A DNA stretch of 64,000 nt from Aplectana chamaeleonis (taxonomy: Eukaryota > Nematoda > Chromadorea > Rhabditida > Cosmocercidae): contig JAPDOI010000134.1 in NCBI GenBank assembly GCA_029168955.1, positions 1,054,001 through 1,118,000 on the forward strand, in the 5' to 3' direction. The notes under the pieces are model-generated. The model saw only the letters and a list, made by a program, of their open reading frames with translations, did not search any database and was not told the DNA's origin. Position 1 is the first letter of the stretch. Every line of letters begins with the position of its first letter. Of the stretch, positions 10,750-22,751 are shown one piece after another. A program made the position numbers and the translations under genes.

Positions 10750-13390
10750 TGAGCTATGGACGGGGCCTAAGGCCCACAAAGTGTTCTTTCCATCCGGGTT
10801 CGGTAAAATTGGTACCAGACTTGTCTGGGAGAAAGAAACACTAACTTAAAAAGTGGCTAGACTGCGCAAGTCATTGTTTGGGCCCAATACGCATTCGAAA
10901 GCTTCTACAAGTCTGAATGGAAGTCGAATGTATGGCGTTTCCCCAGAGACATTGATATGCGTCCGGAACTCTATCCTTTTTCCTTTCAAGATACAGGCTT
11001 TCGTTCAAGTACTATCGGCTGATTATCTCTAGGACACGGTGAAGCTCACCCAAATTTCCTTATAGTAATCTAGAAAACATGGTATGTTCAGCCAGCGCCT
11101 ACTGCAGAGAGGGTGACATCTCCATTTCCTCAAGAGCGTGATCTCACCCATTCGGTTTTCGTGCCTTCAAACGCTACCCACCGTTACATACCGTAATCCA
11201 AGAAAAATTGATAAACTGGCCACAGATTTGTCATGAGCGGCCCAAATAACCCCCATGTAGATGTTTTAGAGCGATGTCTTCGCAGCATTCTCGAAATCGT
11301 CAAAAGTCGGTTTGGCCAGAAAAAAATTTCCCCCATTTTAAAGCTTCGCACCAAATCTGACGGGATTTCTCAAATATTGACAAATGGGCTTCAGATTCAC
11401 AAGCAGCACCCAAAACAACCCCTAGAAAAAGGTTTTAAGCTCAATCCGCGGCAACTTTTTTGAACGCCCTAAAATTGCCATTCGTGTACCCCATTTCTCT
11501 TCGCAAAGCTATGAAAATGCCCACTTCCAGAAACCTCCTGTAAGTCTCTGAGGTATTTAGGGGATTTGGAAAACGGACTATCAATGCTGTGCCCCACACC
11601 TACAACTACATATCAAAACATGGTTTCGTAAAAGCTCACTGAGAATGTAAGGTAATCCCTGATTAGTGATATCGGCGAGATTCAATGAATCTGAGTTCAA
11701 ACCGCGGATGTAGCATATTTCATTGTTCAGTCATGAAATCATGTATATTAAAATTTAGTATGATTTTTTTACGCTTTTTGCGACGCCTTTTGCCGCGGGG
11801 CACAGCTGTTCAGCGGATCATTCAGAACACGTCAAGATCTGGGTGGGTAGATTTTCGACCATGCTCTACCGACTCAGCCAATACTCAGATAAAAACAGCC
11901 CACTTCCCGTCGGCCAAGTCGGGCTAGTCGACTTCGCGCGGCCCCAATTTTGTGGGCGTGGCACAGCGCCCCACTTCCCGCGGAGAGAGGCTTTCCTGTC
12001 TTGCCGCGGAGTGTCGGCCGGCAGTCGGCTATTCCTGGGGGTCATCGAACACTCACTCATCGATTCCCACTTTGATATCAGCACTGCACCACCCACTAGA
12101 GTGGAGCCAATGAACGATTGCTGAGCTGAGATCGCTGTGTTGGGACTCTTTCTAAAACCCGCGCTGTGTGCGACGCTGGTCTTGGGCAGGTGAACCACTG
12201 TCCGTTAATGCCATCTGCGAATGTGAAGACTGCAAGGACCAGTGCGTGTAGGAAGCTTCCTCGTAGAAGCTCTTTCTTACTTGTCAAGAGGAGTTCAAAC
12301 TGAAGTTGCCACAAGGGAATTTTTGAAATTTTTTTCTCAACAGACCTTTACATAAGGGTGATTTTTAAATGTGCCGCGAACTGTTTCAGGACTGCCTTCT
12401 ATCAGTCATCAGATTAGCCGTAAGGCGGTGGCAGAAGGGCCGCAGAGTGCTTGTTCACCGTGTATGGGCAGTCAGCGAAACGGCGCTGCCGACTGCCCGC
12501 CACCGTTCTATTGGCCTTCCGCGGGAGGGGTTACGGGACGTCGGCTAATGGTACCGCGGGAAGTGTGATGTCTCTATCTGTGTAGAAACTATACGCTAGA
12601 TTTTTCTCTTCGGCCCACTTCCCATTTGATCTCGATTCTCACGCGAACGGTCTCATATGTAGCGCTTGGACATCGTTTTTGAATATCTGTTGCATCATCG
12701 TCAATCTCTGGGTTGGAGGTAGCCGCTACGCTGCTTGGCGGAAAAAATTGCTCGCGGGAAAACAAAGGGAGGATGGGTATTGATCGAAAGATTTGGTGTC
12801 CGATTGCTCAGCGAGGCTTATTACTTGAGAGACACTGACATTCATCAGTAGACAGCCAGAACAACAGAAATCACCCTCATGTTCCACAAGAGTCACGCCT
12901 TTGTTGTCGCAGACAAGCTTACTTTTGAAGATGTGCCCTCATGTGTAAAGCCTAGCTTGCTCGGGTGAGTCCGGGCGGAGTAAGCAGCGGAGCGGTCGGT
13001 CATAGCAAAATATGACAATGACAAGAAGATTTTGGCCTGATAAGCCCGATAAGCCTTGCTTCGACCGGCTCAAAATGAGGGAGCTAGGCTATGTCTCAAT
13101 ACGCGGCACACCACTTACCCATCAGGCATTTTTTTGGGAGATGGTTTCAAAAAATTTCCTCGGCTTTTGCTGAAAACTTGTATGTAGGGGTCTTCTAGTG
13201 TGGTCAACACGAATCTCGAGTCCATTTATCAAAAATTAGAAGTTTACTGTAGGTTACGGTAGGTAACATGTCATTTAGAGAGCAAAACCACCTGAGTAAT
13301 TTGAGAATCGACACACGGGCGTCAAATTCGTATTCTCCATCCCGAATAACCCCCGTATACAAATTTTGAGAAAAATCTGAGACTTCAACC
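10750..13390. other. Intergenic repeats, no gene recognised
   Basis: No open frame shows recognisable domains. A possible inverted-repeat element lies at about 11972-12562, with CACTTCCCGCGG at one end and CCGCGGGAAGTG at the other. RTE-like remnant sequence shared with 2545-2640 lies at 12840-12940. Phrases such as CCAAATAACCCCC recur here and at 13345, 13866 and 32153, a dispersed repeat of unknown type. Confidence 0.4.
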
Positions 13391-13800
13391 AAACTACCGT
13401 ATACTATAATTCGGCATCGAATAATTTCGAGTCATTCTATGGATGGATTTGTCTTTCGAATGACAAAATGGTTTGAGCCGTCTTTGGTTTTCGGACAACA
13501 AGAGTTGAGCTTCTCATAAATCACATTATTACAGCAGAGTTCTTTGTCTTCACAAAATCATAATTATCAATTACTCGAAAGAATTTTCGACTTCGAATGA
13601 AATGTAGTCGACCATTTTCCCCAATATTTGATGATTTTGATTTAGTCAATGCAAAGAATTCTACTCTGACGTGACTTATGAGAAGCTTTCCTTTTACTTG
13701 TTGTCTGAAAACCGAAGATGGAAAACCATTCTGTCATTCCAAAGAAAAATTCATATATGAGATGATACGAAATTATTCGACTCCAAAGTATACCGTATAC
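13390..13800. mobile_element. Foldback element with about 160-bp arms
   Basis: The arm at about 13393-13551 is the imperfect reverse complement of 13640-13800. Both outer ends carry GTATAC-containing sequence and both arms contain CGAATAATTTCG and TTTTCGGACAACAAG-type segments. The central spacer is about 90 bp. No coding content. Confidence 0.8.
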
Positions 13801-14434
13801 CCACCGTAATCTACCGTAATCTGCAAGAAATCGAGAAAGGACTCCAGATTCTTGTTGAGCACTCCAAATAACCCTCAGAGAACGATTTTGAGACACATTT
13901 ATCGTAGAAATCGGCAAATCTCGAAAGTGGCGTTTTCCCTCAAAATTTTCACCGGTTGGGAATCTTCGAACGAGATTAGCCAAAAATTTGGGAAAATCGA
14001 CTAATAAATCACAGATACGTAATCAGCGCCCAAAAAAACCTCCCTGGAAGAATTTTAGGTCAAATCTGGAACATTTTCCTAGAACTCTTCCAGAGCCCTC
14101 TAATCGGTATAAATACGCGCCCAACCGGAAATCCGTACAAGTCCAAAACACTCTCAGTCTGGACAAAGTATGGAAAGTGTGCCTTCACCCAAACTTTGTT
14201 CAGCTGGGTAGTTTTGGGCGCAGAACACACTTATGAGGTCCTTTTCCGGATTTTCCGAAGACTAATGAGCTTTTTGAAAGGTACAAAAAACACAAAAAAC
14301 GACCTTTTTAAGCTTGTAACTTCATGAAACCTGCAGCTCGGGGCTGGATACTGCGCGGTGTCACTGTTGAGCCACGAGAGATACTAATGATACCAGTCGT
14401 TTTGGCAGATGCGTTTACCACTCTAAACACTTCC
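13801..14434. other. No gene recognised
   Basis: Dispersed-repeat sequence with the AATAACCC phrase; no supported coding region. Confidence 0.35.
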
Positions 14435-15191
14435 CTTGTGTGTTCCATCTGTGTATTTCATTTGTTTGTATATCCTCTGAAAAACGACTACATGATAGGC
14501 CATCTGCTAAGTAATGCGCATGACGACTATGAATCGCATCATGATAATCTTCAAAAAACTACCCGATAAGAAAGGCAAACATGAATAAGCGCACATTCAA
14601 AAGCAAATACGCTTCAATAATTTTTCGAATTTGGTAGAGATATGAGCTTTGGTAGAGTAGTTATCATACGAAAAAAACAATATCCGCAATTTTTTCGATG
14701 TGATGCCGTTTTGTTCTTTAGTAGTCGTTCGCGTGTTATCCGGGAACACCGACTCCAGAGGTGTGCAAAGAGGTGAATGTTGGGATTTCGTCATGAGTTC
14801 ATGGGTCTATCCAAATTCATGAGAAAAATGCGGGTAACTGTAGTCCCACTGCACACCACTCGTAAACACGCTAAACAGACTCCATTCATCAGGGCTGGGT
14901 TCATGAACGCATTGGGTCCCGCCAGAGTTTGGTTAGGTTACCTGGCCCAGCTGGGTCCGAACCGAACCAAACACTCCACCTCGGAGGTGCGGTTACATGA
15001 GACTCAGGCGTAGCCCAGTCCAGGCAAAACCCAGCGATGATGAATGGTTGGTTTGCGAGCGTTTCCAACCAAACCCTGCTGGGACTCCCGGTTCAGCTGA
15101 TTTTCAGCTCCATACCCCGATGACTCTACAGGCAAAGGAACGGCATAGCTAATGGAAGCACTATTTGCACTTTCGAGTGTCGCTCGTTCGA

Positions 15192-15232
15192 TGAGTCACA
15201 TCTGCCCAGCAACGCAGACGCCGCCCTACAAT
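15192..15232 (+). promoter_or_regulatory. Conserved promoter module of gene C
   Basis: TGAGTCA at 15192-15198, then CAGCAACGCAGACGCCGCCC. Nearly identical to the module before gene A and at the same distance (about 112 bp) from the ATG. Confidence 0.6.
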
Positions 15233-15309
15233 CAATTGCCTCGGTTTAACCAGCGTTTACTGCAGTGCGCTATTCTTTTCACGACATTCTCGTTGTGTGG
15301 TTATTGACT

Positions 15310-16222
15310 ATGAGTGAGCAGCCAACTGTAGAAGCTGAGGAGTCCGCTGTGCAACAGCCTCCCAATGGAGCGGAACTAGTCGAGGAATCAGCTCAAGAAC
15401 AGCCATCCACTGGAGATGAGAAAACTCTCTCCATCAGTTTGCAGAACTACACACCTGTGCAGTTCACCATTACCTACAAAGGCGAGCAGGACCTCTACAG
15501 GAAGTTTGAGGAAAAGGTCAGAAAACTGAAACTGCCTCGCGATCAGATCCGTTTCAGCAATGATGGAGACGATGAACGTAAGCGTGTGAAGAATGTCTAT
15601 GATTTACATGGTTTGGTTTATGACAAATCTGATGTGACACTCTATGCACCCCCTCCTGGCAAAGAGTCTTCTAAACACCGCTATCTCAAGAAAGGAGAGA
15701 AGTTCGTCACATTTAAGATAGAGCGGTGCGGACCTCGATACAGAATTCCTCGATTCAGTATCACATACAACGACAAGGATGAGCTATGGAAGCTGTTCAA
15801 TGAGGAATTGAAGAAACACCATATCGCACCTGATAGTCTCTATTATGCCGAGGATTGGGATAAATACGTGTCCTTGAAAGATGCTGATCAGTTGGCGGAA
15901 TATGCGGAATCGAATTCAGTTCCCTTTCATAGCAAGAGCAGCGCAGAGGATTATCTTTCTTGGGACAATGCCTACGAACCACCCAAACCGATTCAGAAGG
16001 AGAAAAAGGCCGAGCATCCTCGTCCACAAAAAGGACGTTCTCCTTCAAGGAATCAGTTCAGACCACCATGTTCCGACTGCTTTCCTCCCTATGGTTTGCA
16101 TGGTTTCCCGATGGATCCTCGTCTCTCTCCTTTCCCATTCTTTGCATCCGGTTATTCTATGGGCTGTTCTTACTGCGGCTGTTCTGGACAAAACTGTGAA
16201 AGGCGTCGTGATCGCAATCCTC
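15310..16222 (+). CDS. Two-domain PB1-like family protein, first coding exon (gene C)
   Basis: 304 residues plus one base; closest paralogue of gene A. Domain 1 is at about 37-114 and domain 2 about 130-212; domain 2 carries a short insertion (GPRYRI) before PRFSITYNDKDEL. The linker is richer in Pro/Lys, and the C-terminus has MDPRLSPFPFF and GCSYCGCSGQNC. Start by homology at MSEQ; the frame is open 15 codons further up. Ends at a phase-1 donor (CCTC/GTGAGT) as in all relatives. Reading through the donor would continue to 16500, which I regard as intron. Substitutions relative to gene A are spread without frame damage, which suggests selection on the protein. Confidence 0.78.
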
Positions 16223-16587
16223 GTGAGTTTTTCGCTTACAATATCTATAAGTATTCGTTTCTTTTATTTTTTACTCATATCTTCTATTCAGTTGCAGTCT
16301 TTTTTGGCGTTAATCATACTTGGGAGAAGGCCAAGGGATTTACCGTGAGAGAAACATCCTTCATTCTCCCCCATTCGCCCAATCGAATTTTTCAAACGCC
16401 ATTCGTTGTCATTATTTCAAGGGCGAACGGTGGGACGTCCCCTTCGGAGGTAGCTTCTCGCCGTTCTCCACTCGACCGACTTTTAACAAATCAGATCTAG
16501 GCTTGGATTCATGAACGGTAAACCATGAGCTAGTACAATTTGACTTGCTGAGAAAACAGCACGCAGCCCTTTGGGAGAACGTAATAT

Positions 16588-17031
<444 letters not shown>

Positions 17032-17151
17032 CCCAACTGTAGCTCATCATTTGCGTTCTATGATTCCAGCCCTATTCTCTTCGCAAAGTTCCCCATAAAT
17101 CTATGAGCGGGATAATTACATTATAGTTCGAGGTAGTATAGGTGTACTTAA

Positions 17152-17603
17152 ACGCAGTGTTCACGATAAAAGTCGTTTTTCTGTTTTTCTGCCTATCTTG
17201 AAAGCGGTCCCATGCTGATTTCAATGCTGTCCCTGGAATCGTACAAGACCCCGTGGAAACGGAGTTATGGCTCCTCAAAATTCAGCTATTGAAACATTGT
17301 GGACGAGTTGTCCGAGGTTTGTAACTCCCGTTTTTTGCAGCCGATGTGTGCAAGCTGACCTGAGTAAAGAGAGACGTTGAGAATGAAGGAAAGAACTGGG
17401 TTTTGATCAGAAATCATCGCTCATCTAACCACGAATTCAGGGAAACTGTTATAGGACGTGGGCGGAGTGGCTCAACGGGCTGGCTGGCTCACGAGATTTT
17501 CACCCACTAACCGGCCCTTTTTCGTTCTTAATCTTCTTAGAGGGACCCAAAGCTTACGTTTTAGCCAAGAAAACGTGCAACTTTTTCTTCGTAAACACTG
17601 CCT
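17152..17603. mobile_element. TTAA-flanked MITE, family T1
   Basis: 452 bp between TTAA at 17148-17151 and 17604-17607. Terminal sequences are ACGCAGTGTTCACGA and its near complement (AAACACTGCCT). Internal sequence (CCTATCTTGAAAGCGGTCC, GGACGAGTTGTCCGAGG and others) matches 46070-46546, and in reverse 54826-55225. TTAA duplication is typical of piggyBac-type transposition. Confidence 0.88.
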
Positions 17604-17609
17604 TTAAGA

Positions 17610-18490
17610 CACATTTTTAGCCGTTTTTCTACATTGTTGTTGCTAAGGGTTCCGGATCATTTGATTTTCCGGTGGAAACTCTCTGAAGTTTCATTTATCG
17701 TAGACCCTATCTTCAAGAGTATAGCTGTACAGACATAATCTCTAGAATCTGGATCAAACTGCAGGAGGGCTGAAAAGTTCACGCATTTTTCTTGGTAGCG
17801 CTACAGAATAATACAATCACTGCTTAATCAACCAGCTCACTTCAAAAACCGAAAGCTTCATCAGAAGAATAGGAGGTATTTCAGCCACGGAGGGGGACAA
17901 CAGATTCTCGAAAAACGCCTACAAAAACTGTTGGAACAATGTCGCCACATGGTTCCTTTGGTCGACTCTGGCCGCATGCGCCAGAAACTTGGGGAACTCT
18001 TCTCTAAGATTGGAAAGTTTTTGTACCATATGTCAGCGCCGTAATCGCCGGTTTTGTCAACGGCTGCTCGAAAAGTATCCAGGATTTCAGAAATATCTAG
18101 CATTTTCATTGTAGGAGGTATTGGCACAGGCACACTCGGCCGATTCGACAACTGCTGCTTCGTGAACTTTTCTCTGGGTTTCTGAAGTAAAGAAGCTAGC
18201 CCGCTGAACTCGTTCGGATTGGGCTCACGAAATTTTTATTCCATCCGTCCTGTGCCGGAATTCGTCAGAAAAACGATATGCTACTCAGGATGCGTTGAAA
18301 GTAACATCGATGCATGCTTTGAATCAAACTACGGCTCAAGAGTTTGCAGCCAAAGTGTGTAGTTTTCAGCCGCGTGTTGCGTAAATGTGACGGGCCCGAA
18401 AAACACAATTTCGCACACTTCTTGTAACTTTTTGTGCTCGGAGTCATGGTCCCTGATCTAGAGTAGCTTTTGGCTTCTAAAATGAGCTGA
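17610..18490. other. No gene recognised
   Basis: No supported coding region. Sequence from about 18500 on matches 6780 on in D1 and precedes gene D. Confidence 0.35.
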
Positions 18491-18650
18491 TTCGATTAGT
18501 GATATTTTTTCACGACACCTAAAGTGGTGCGGCAATTTTTCAGCCACCCTGAATACATAAAATTACTGCAGTATTACATCTCCGATTCATAGGACAATTA
18601 ATTGTAAGATGTGACCATTCTTGCAGTTTTAATCCTCACTCCCCCGTTGA

Positions 18651-18690
18651 TGATTCATCCTTCCAGCAACCCAGCGACACAAGCCCCACC
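18651..18690 (+). promoter_or_regulatory. Conserved promoter module of gene D
   Basis: TGATTCA at 18651-18657, then CCAGCAACCCAGCGACA and CCCCACCC, about 102 bp before the ATG, as for gene B. Confidence 0.6.
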
Positions 18691-18758
18691 CATATGCATA
18701 GCACTATCGACTGCACTTCCCCTCTCACTGTTACGCCTTCTCGATTCGTCTGTTGAAT

Positions 18759-19380
18759 ATGAGTGCTGATGACGTACCTGAACAACGAGCAATAGCTGAG
18801 CAGCCGCCAGATGACAACCTGAAAGTTCATATGTTTCACCTGTATCTGAGGCATCCAACCTTCTTTACCGTCGACTATAAAAGCGATCGTTACCTGTACA
18901 GAAAGTTCAATGAAAAACTCAAGAAGCTGGGAATCCCAAGTGATCAGATCTACTCTCGCGAGTGCTACAATAACTTTCCTCAGCCTATAAAAGACCTTGA
19001 TGATTTCGCAGTGTTGGTGAGAAACCATCTATTCATTCATTGTGGTATGTATGAGACCGCTCAATGTGTTAATCTTTATACTCCTACCACCGATCGTCAG
19101 AGGAGGAAGAATGTATCAGCGAATCATTCGTCCAAGAGCAGTTCCAGTTGCAGTTATTCTTCTAGTGGCCACTCTGAGGCTAGGCATCATCATCATCATG
19201 AACATCCTCCTTTTGAACATATTTACCATGCACGCTGTGGCTATCCGATGGACCCGCGATTCTTCTCATATCTGCTTTATCAACTAGGCTATACTCAAAA
19301 CTATTCGTTCATGAACCCCCATTCTAGAGGCTGCCCTTACTGCGGCTGTGCAGGAAAGAGATATCACACCCGCAATACTC
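18759..19380 (+). CDS. One-domain PB1-like family protein, first coding exon (gene D)
   Basis: 207 residues plus one base, exactly the same length as gene B. The PB1-like domain is at about 21-108 with the conserved LYRKFNEKLKKLGIPSDQIY helix and turn. A Ser/His-rich linker contains a His run. MDPRFFSY and CPYCGC (192-197) close the protein. It starts at ATG 18759 (a TTG lies two codons upstream). Ends at a phase-1 donor, CTC/GTAAGT. The conserved acceptor at 21209-21210 would add a single residue and a stop. Many replacements relative to gene B but no frame damage. Confidence 0.78.
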
Positions 19381-19429
19381 GTAAGTTTTTTTTGGCATAT
19401 GATGCTTAGATACCTCTAAATCAGTGTTG

Positions 19430-21205
19430 TGTTTCCATACTTGATTTCCCAATAACAGACTAGGGGTGGTTAGGGAGAACCTCGTAGGATCTCATAATAC
19501 TTGCAGAAGTCAGCCCCCTTCTGGCATACTGTTCAACCTTAGTCCATGCTTCCAGTTCTGTGGTATGAAAAAGCACACCGCTCCGTGGCGCTCTTGTGGG
19601 CGTGAATCGTGGTACATTGCTTACTTGGAATGAGAATGGCTAGATTTTTATGCGACAATCTCAGCGACTCCCTCACCTTCGATCTTCGATCAGCGCGCCC
19701 ATCATTTCCAATTAATCCACAGTTTCCGAACCGTTTCGTGTAAATTCTGCCCTCCTCCTTACAACCCCGATCTCAGCCAGCCATACACATTACTTTTCCG
19801 AAGAAACTATTGTGTTTAATCTATTTCTACAGCTTTGAATTGAGCGCTCACATAAACACTCTTTTTTTTTTTTGAAAAACGATACACGTTTTCGCCCCAA
19901 TTATGTCGATACCGTGGCAGTATGGAGTTGAAACACCTCGTAAGAGGTCTGCTCCGAATGATGAGAAGTGTCTAATGGCCGGAGCAACCTAATACCTTTA
20001 GCGACGCGAAGCATCCCCGGTTTTGGACAACATTCGCTTCATTTTATCTTTTGGGAAGCTGCGAAAAAAAGCTATTGGGCACAAAATCATCGGATCAGTA
20101 GCAATAATCCCTGCAATCATCAGTAGCAGCCGTGTGTCACAATACCATCCAAGGTGTGTCGGGCTCCTTAATTGGATAACATGAACCACACTTTGCTCTC
20201 ACCTACTCATCAGTTCTCTGTTCTTCTGCTTAATTAGCTGTCCATAATCCCTCCACCTCACGCGCGGCACCACTTTGTGCACTTTCGAAAATCACGCACC
20301 GATATGAGTCACCTGCCGGGCAACGGGGAGCCGCTTCTCATTAAATCCCGGTTGTCACCTGGAGCCCACAACTCCTTCCCGTTGTGACATGGTTGGCAAA
20401 GTAACCTCCCGTTGTCACCTCGAAGCCAAATTTCATAACATTTTCTTGTTTCTGTTGTGACTTGGAGGTGACGGAGCATATTTCGCAAAGTTTTGCACTT
20501 TCTGTTGTGGTGTGACGGGACAAGCCAATCGTAGACGTCTTGCTGCGTCACAGACGACAGGAGTGACGCAGAGCATCAGACTCCGGCGCTCGACCTGCAG
20601 GTCGCCTCCATGTGACAACCACGATTTCCTGAGTTCCCCATGTTTTTTTTCGCAAGACGTTGCAAGTGCAGCCTCTCATTCATTGACTACGGTTTATCTA
20701 GTCCAGGAATCCCGAAATTGGAAGAAAGATCAACAGAATCTTGAATCCTAATCAATTTCAATCTTTCTATCAGAATGTGCTTTTAGCTTTCAAATTCGAC
20801 CACTCAAATGTTTTATTTTACCGTAGTCTTCTAGTATACTTTAACCGTAGTCTTCTAGTATTTCTTATGTAGTGTCCACGATGAAAACCGTTTTCACGGT
20901 TTCTGGGGTGCACTGGCTTTCCATCACATTTGGTTACTTATTGTGTTAGGGGACCCTTTAGCATGTGCTTACCACTAGAGATGCGTGAAAATATCTTGTA
21001 ATTATTCTTCGCTAAAAGCGATAAACTGCCTGTCCACCCGCTGTGATTCGTAGACTTACTCTATCGGCGGTTGTTGGTTTCTATAGCAATTTGAGCTGAC
21101 TTTTTGCAGGATATTTGCAGTAGTCACCCGATCGCGACTTCCGCTAGAAACTCGGCAGCGGTTCTTATCGCTAACGCATCTTTTAAAGATGAGATACATA
21201 ATTAT
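19430..21205. other. 3' flank or intron of gene D
   Basis: No coding region supported. Aligned in patches with 7740-9560. A TGAGTCA-GCC-GGCAACG motif lies at about 20303-20322, in the same relative place as the degenerate one at 8964. Confidence 0.5.
20343..20626. mobile_element. Inverted-repeat element with internal CCGTTGTCACCT repeats
   Basis: Outer ends AAATCCCGGTTGTCACC and the complement of GTGACAACCACGATTT. Inside are three or four copies of a phrase like CCCGTTGTCACCTCGAAGCC. Absent from the equivalent place in D1 (about 9005). Confidence 0.6.
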
Positions 21206-21210
21206 TTCAG

Positions 21211-21250
21211 GACACTGAGAAGCAGAAGTCTGGAGCACGAGTAGCATCCT
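21211..21250 (+). other. Candidate terminal exon of unit D2
   Basis: Preceded by ATTATTTCAG. Matches 9570 and the fuller exon at 49013. With a phase-1 donor it yields CGA CAC TGA, that is one or two codons and a stop. Confidence 0.45.
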
Positions 21251-22084
21251 GTAATGTGACTTCTCACTATTCCACGTCATATCCTATTGTAATTTATCTT
21301 CTTAATGCCTTCTCTCAGCAGTATGTACAGTGGATTCACCACTCCGGCCACCAGTGTTATTGCCTTAGATAATTGTCTCTCGTGAATTACTGTGAGTAGT
21401 GAATCTTCTTACGACTAATGTAAGTGCAGATAACGCGACTGCAATAGAATCGTATTGTTTCGGCACATTCCTACTTCAACACCATCTAAGAGATATGTCA
21501 TTGTTGGGTCTTATTGTTTGTGTAATATTAACACCATTGGATGTCGCTTTTGTTGTATGCGAGAATTTCGCGGACTGGTCTTTTGCAGCTCTCCTATTAG
21601 AAAGATGTTTAATGTACTGTGATAAAATTCATTGAATTTCATCTATTTGTCACCAAAACCTGTTGCAGCATCTAGAGGAACGCCTATCGAAGCTGTCTGC
21701 TACACGTAATCTATACGAATAATAAGCGGGGACGTATTGTATCTGTTTCAAACTCTCCCTTACTCTACCCCACCTTACTTATAAGGTCACTTTCACCCGG
21801 CACCTGACAATCATCAGTTCCGACATAAATATGGAATCGCGGTGGGACCACCCTAATTGTTAGAGGCCGAGCTCTTCGAACTTCCCTCGTCACAGATCGT
21901 CGCGTGATACTCATACACTGCCAGCGCGTCCCTAGATGCCTCCGAGGGCGCGTCCTGATACGCCGCCCCATTCCATGCACCGAGAATTTACGGGTTTCAG
22001 CTAGAATAGCTAGAACCCGCTTATTCTCATATTCATTCGACAGTTTGCATTCGCCTAGAGTGGTTGTGGTATCAATCGCTCATC

Positions 22085-22750
22085 ATGACTTCCCAGCCCA
22101 ACCTCACCAATGTTGGCCCATCCTCCACTCACATGTCTTTCAAGTCGCCTCAGGAAGAATGTATTGAGCTGTTATCTACTCTGCAGCGCGTCCTGGAACA
22201 GAAAGCGCCTGAAGCGCTTCCGGTACTAGGTAAGTTAAGTGATCTTGTCTCGTTACTCGCTATGAAGCCATCTGAGATTGTTGCTGCCGACAAGATGACC
22301 AGATCTGTCATCATCTCAGGAAAACGTGAGGCTGATGCTAGCTTACCGGCATCTGGTCGACAAGCAGCTACAGAGAACTCTGTGGCCGAGATCCTTGATG
22401 TGCTTGATATCGAGGCGAGGCCAGTAGAAGTTGCTAGATTAGGTCGGCCTGAGGTGGGTAAACAGAGGCTCATAAAATGTATTTTCTCATCTCAGAGAAA
22501 CTTTTTTGAAACTCTAAAAAAGGCCAGTCTTCTGAAGACTAATCCTAAATTTAGCAATGTTTATATTTGTCGATCTATGACTTCAGCTGAACGAGAAAAG
22601 GAGAAACAACTGCGTGCTGAAGCTTCCGAATTAAACGCTGCTGATCCTAATGGCGAGCGTATTTATGTTGTATGGAGAGGGCAGGTAATAAAAAGGTCGG
22701 AAATTCCAAATATTCTGAACAAGGGTAAAAAAAACGTGGAAACACGTTAG
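22085..22750 (+). CDS. LINE ORF1-like protein
   Basis: 221 residues from the ATG at 22085. The frame is uninterrupted. The N-terminal half is low in recognisable motifs. The C-terminal part (VARLGRPEVGKQRLIKCIF, then a SAERE(K)EKQLRAEASELN helix) resembles the RNA-binding ORF1 region of CR1-like elements, where a chaperone role is assumed. It ends two bases before the endonuclease reading frame begins. No zinc knuckle is visible. Confidence 0.65.
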   Translation: MTSQPNLTNVGPSSTHMSFKSPQEECIELLSTLQRVLEQKAPEALPVLGKLSDLVSLLAMKPSEIVAADKMTRSVIISGKREADASLPASGRQAATENSVAEILDVLDIEARPVEVARLGRPEVGKQRLIKCIFSSQRNFFETLKKASLLKTNPKFSNVYICRSMTSAEREKEKQLRAEASELNAADPNGERIYVVWRGQVIKRSEIPNILNKGKKNVETR

Positions 22751-22751
22751 G

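Noticed and set aside
22064..22750. ORF1 region as a host gene
   Set aside because: It directly precedes the LINE endonuclease frame and shares the element's orientation.
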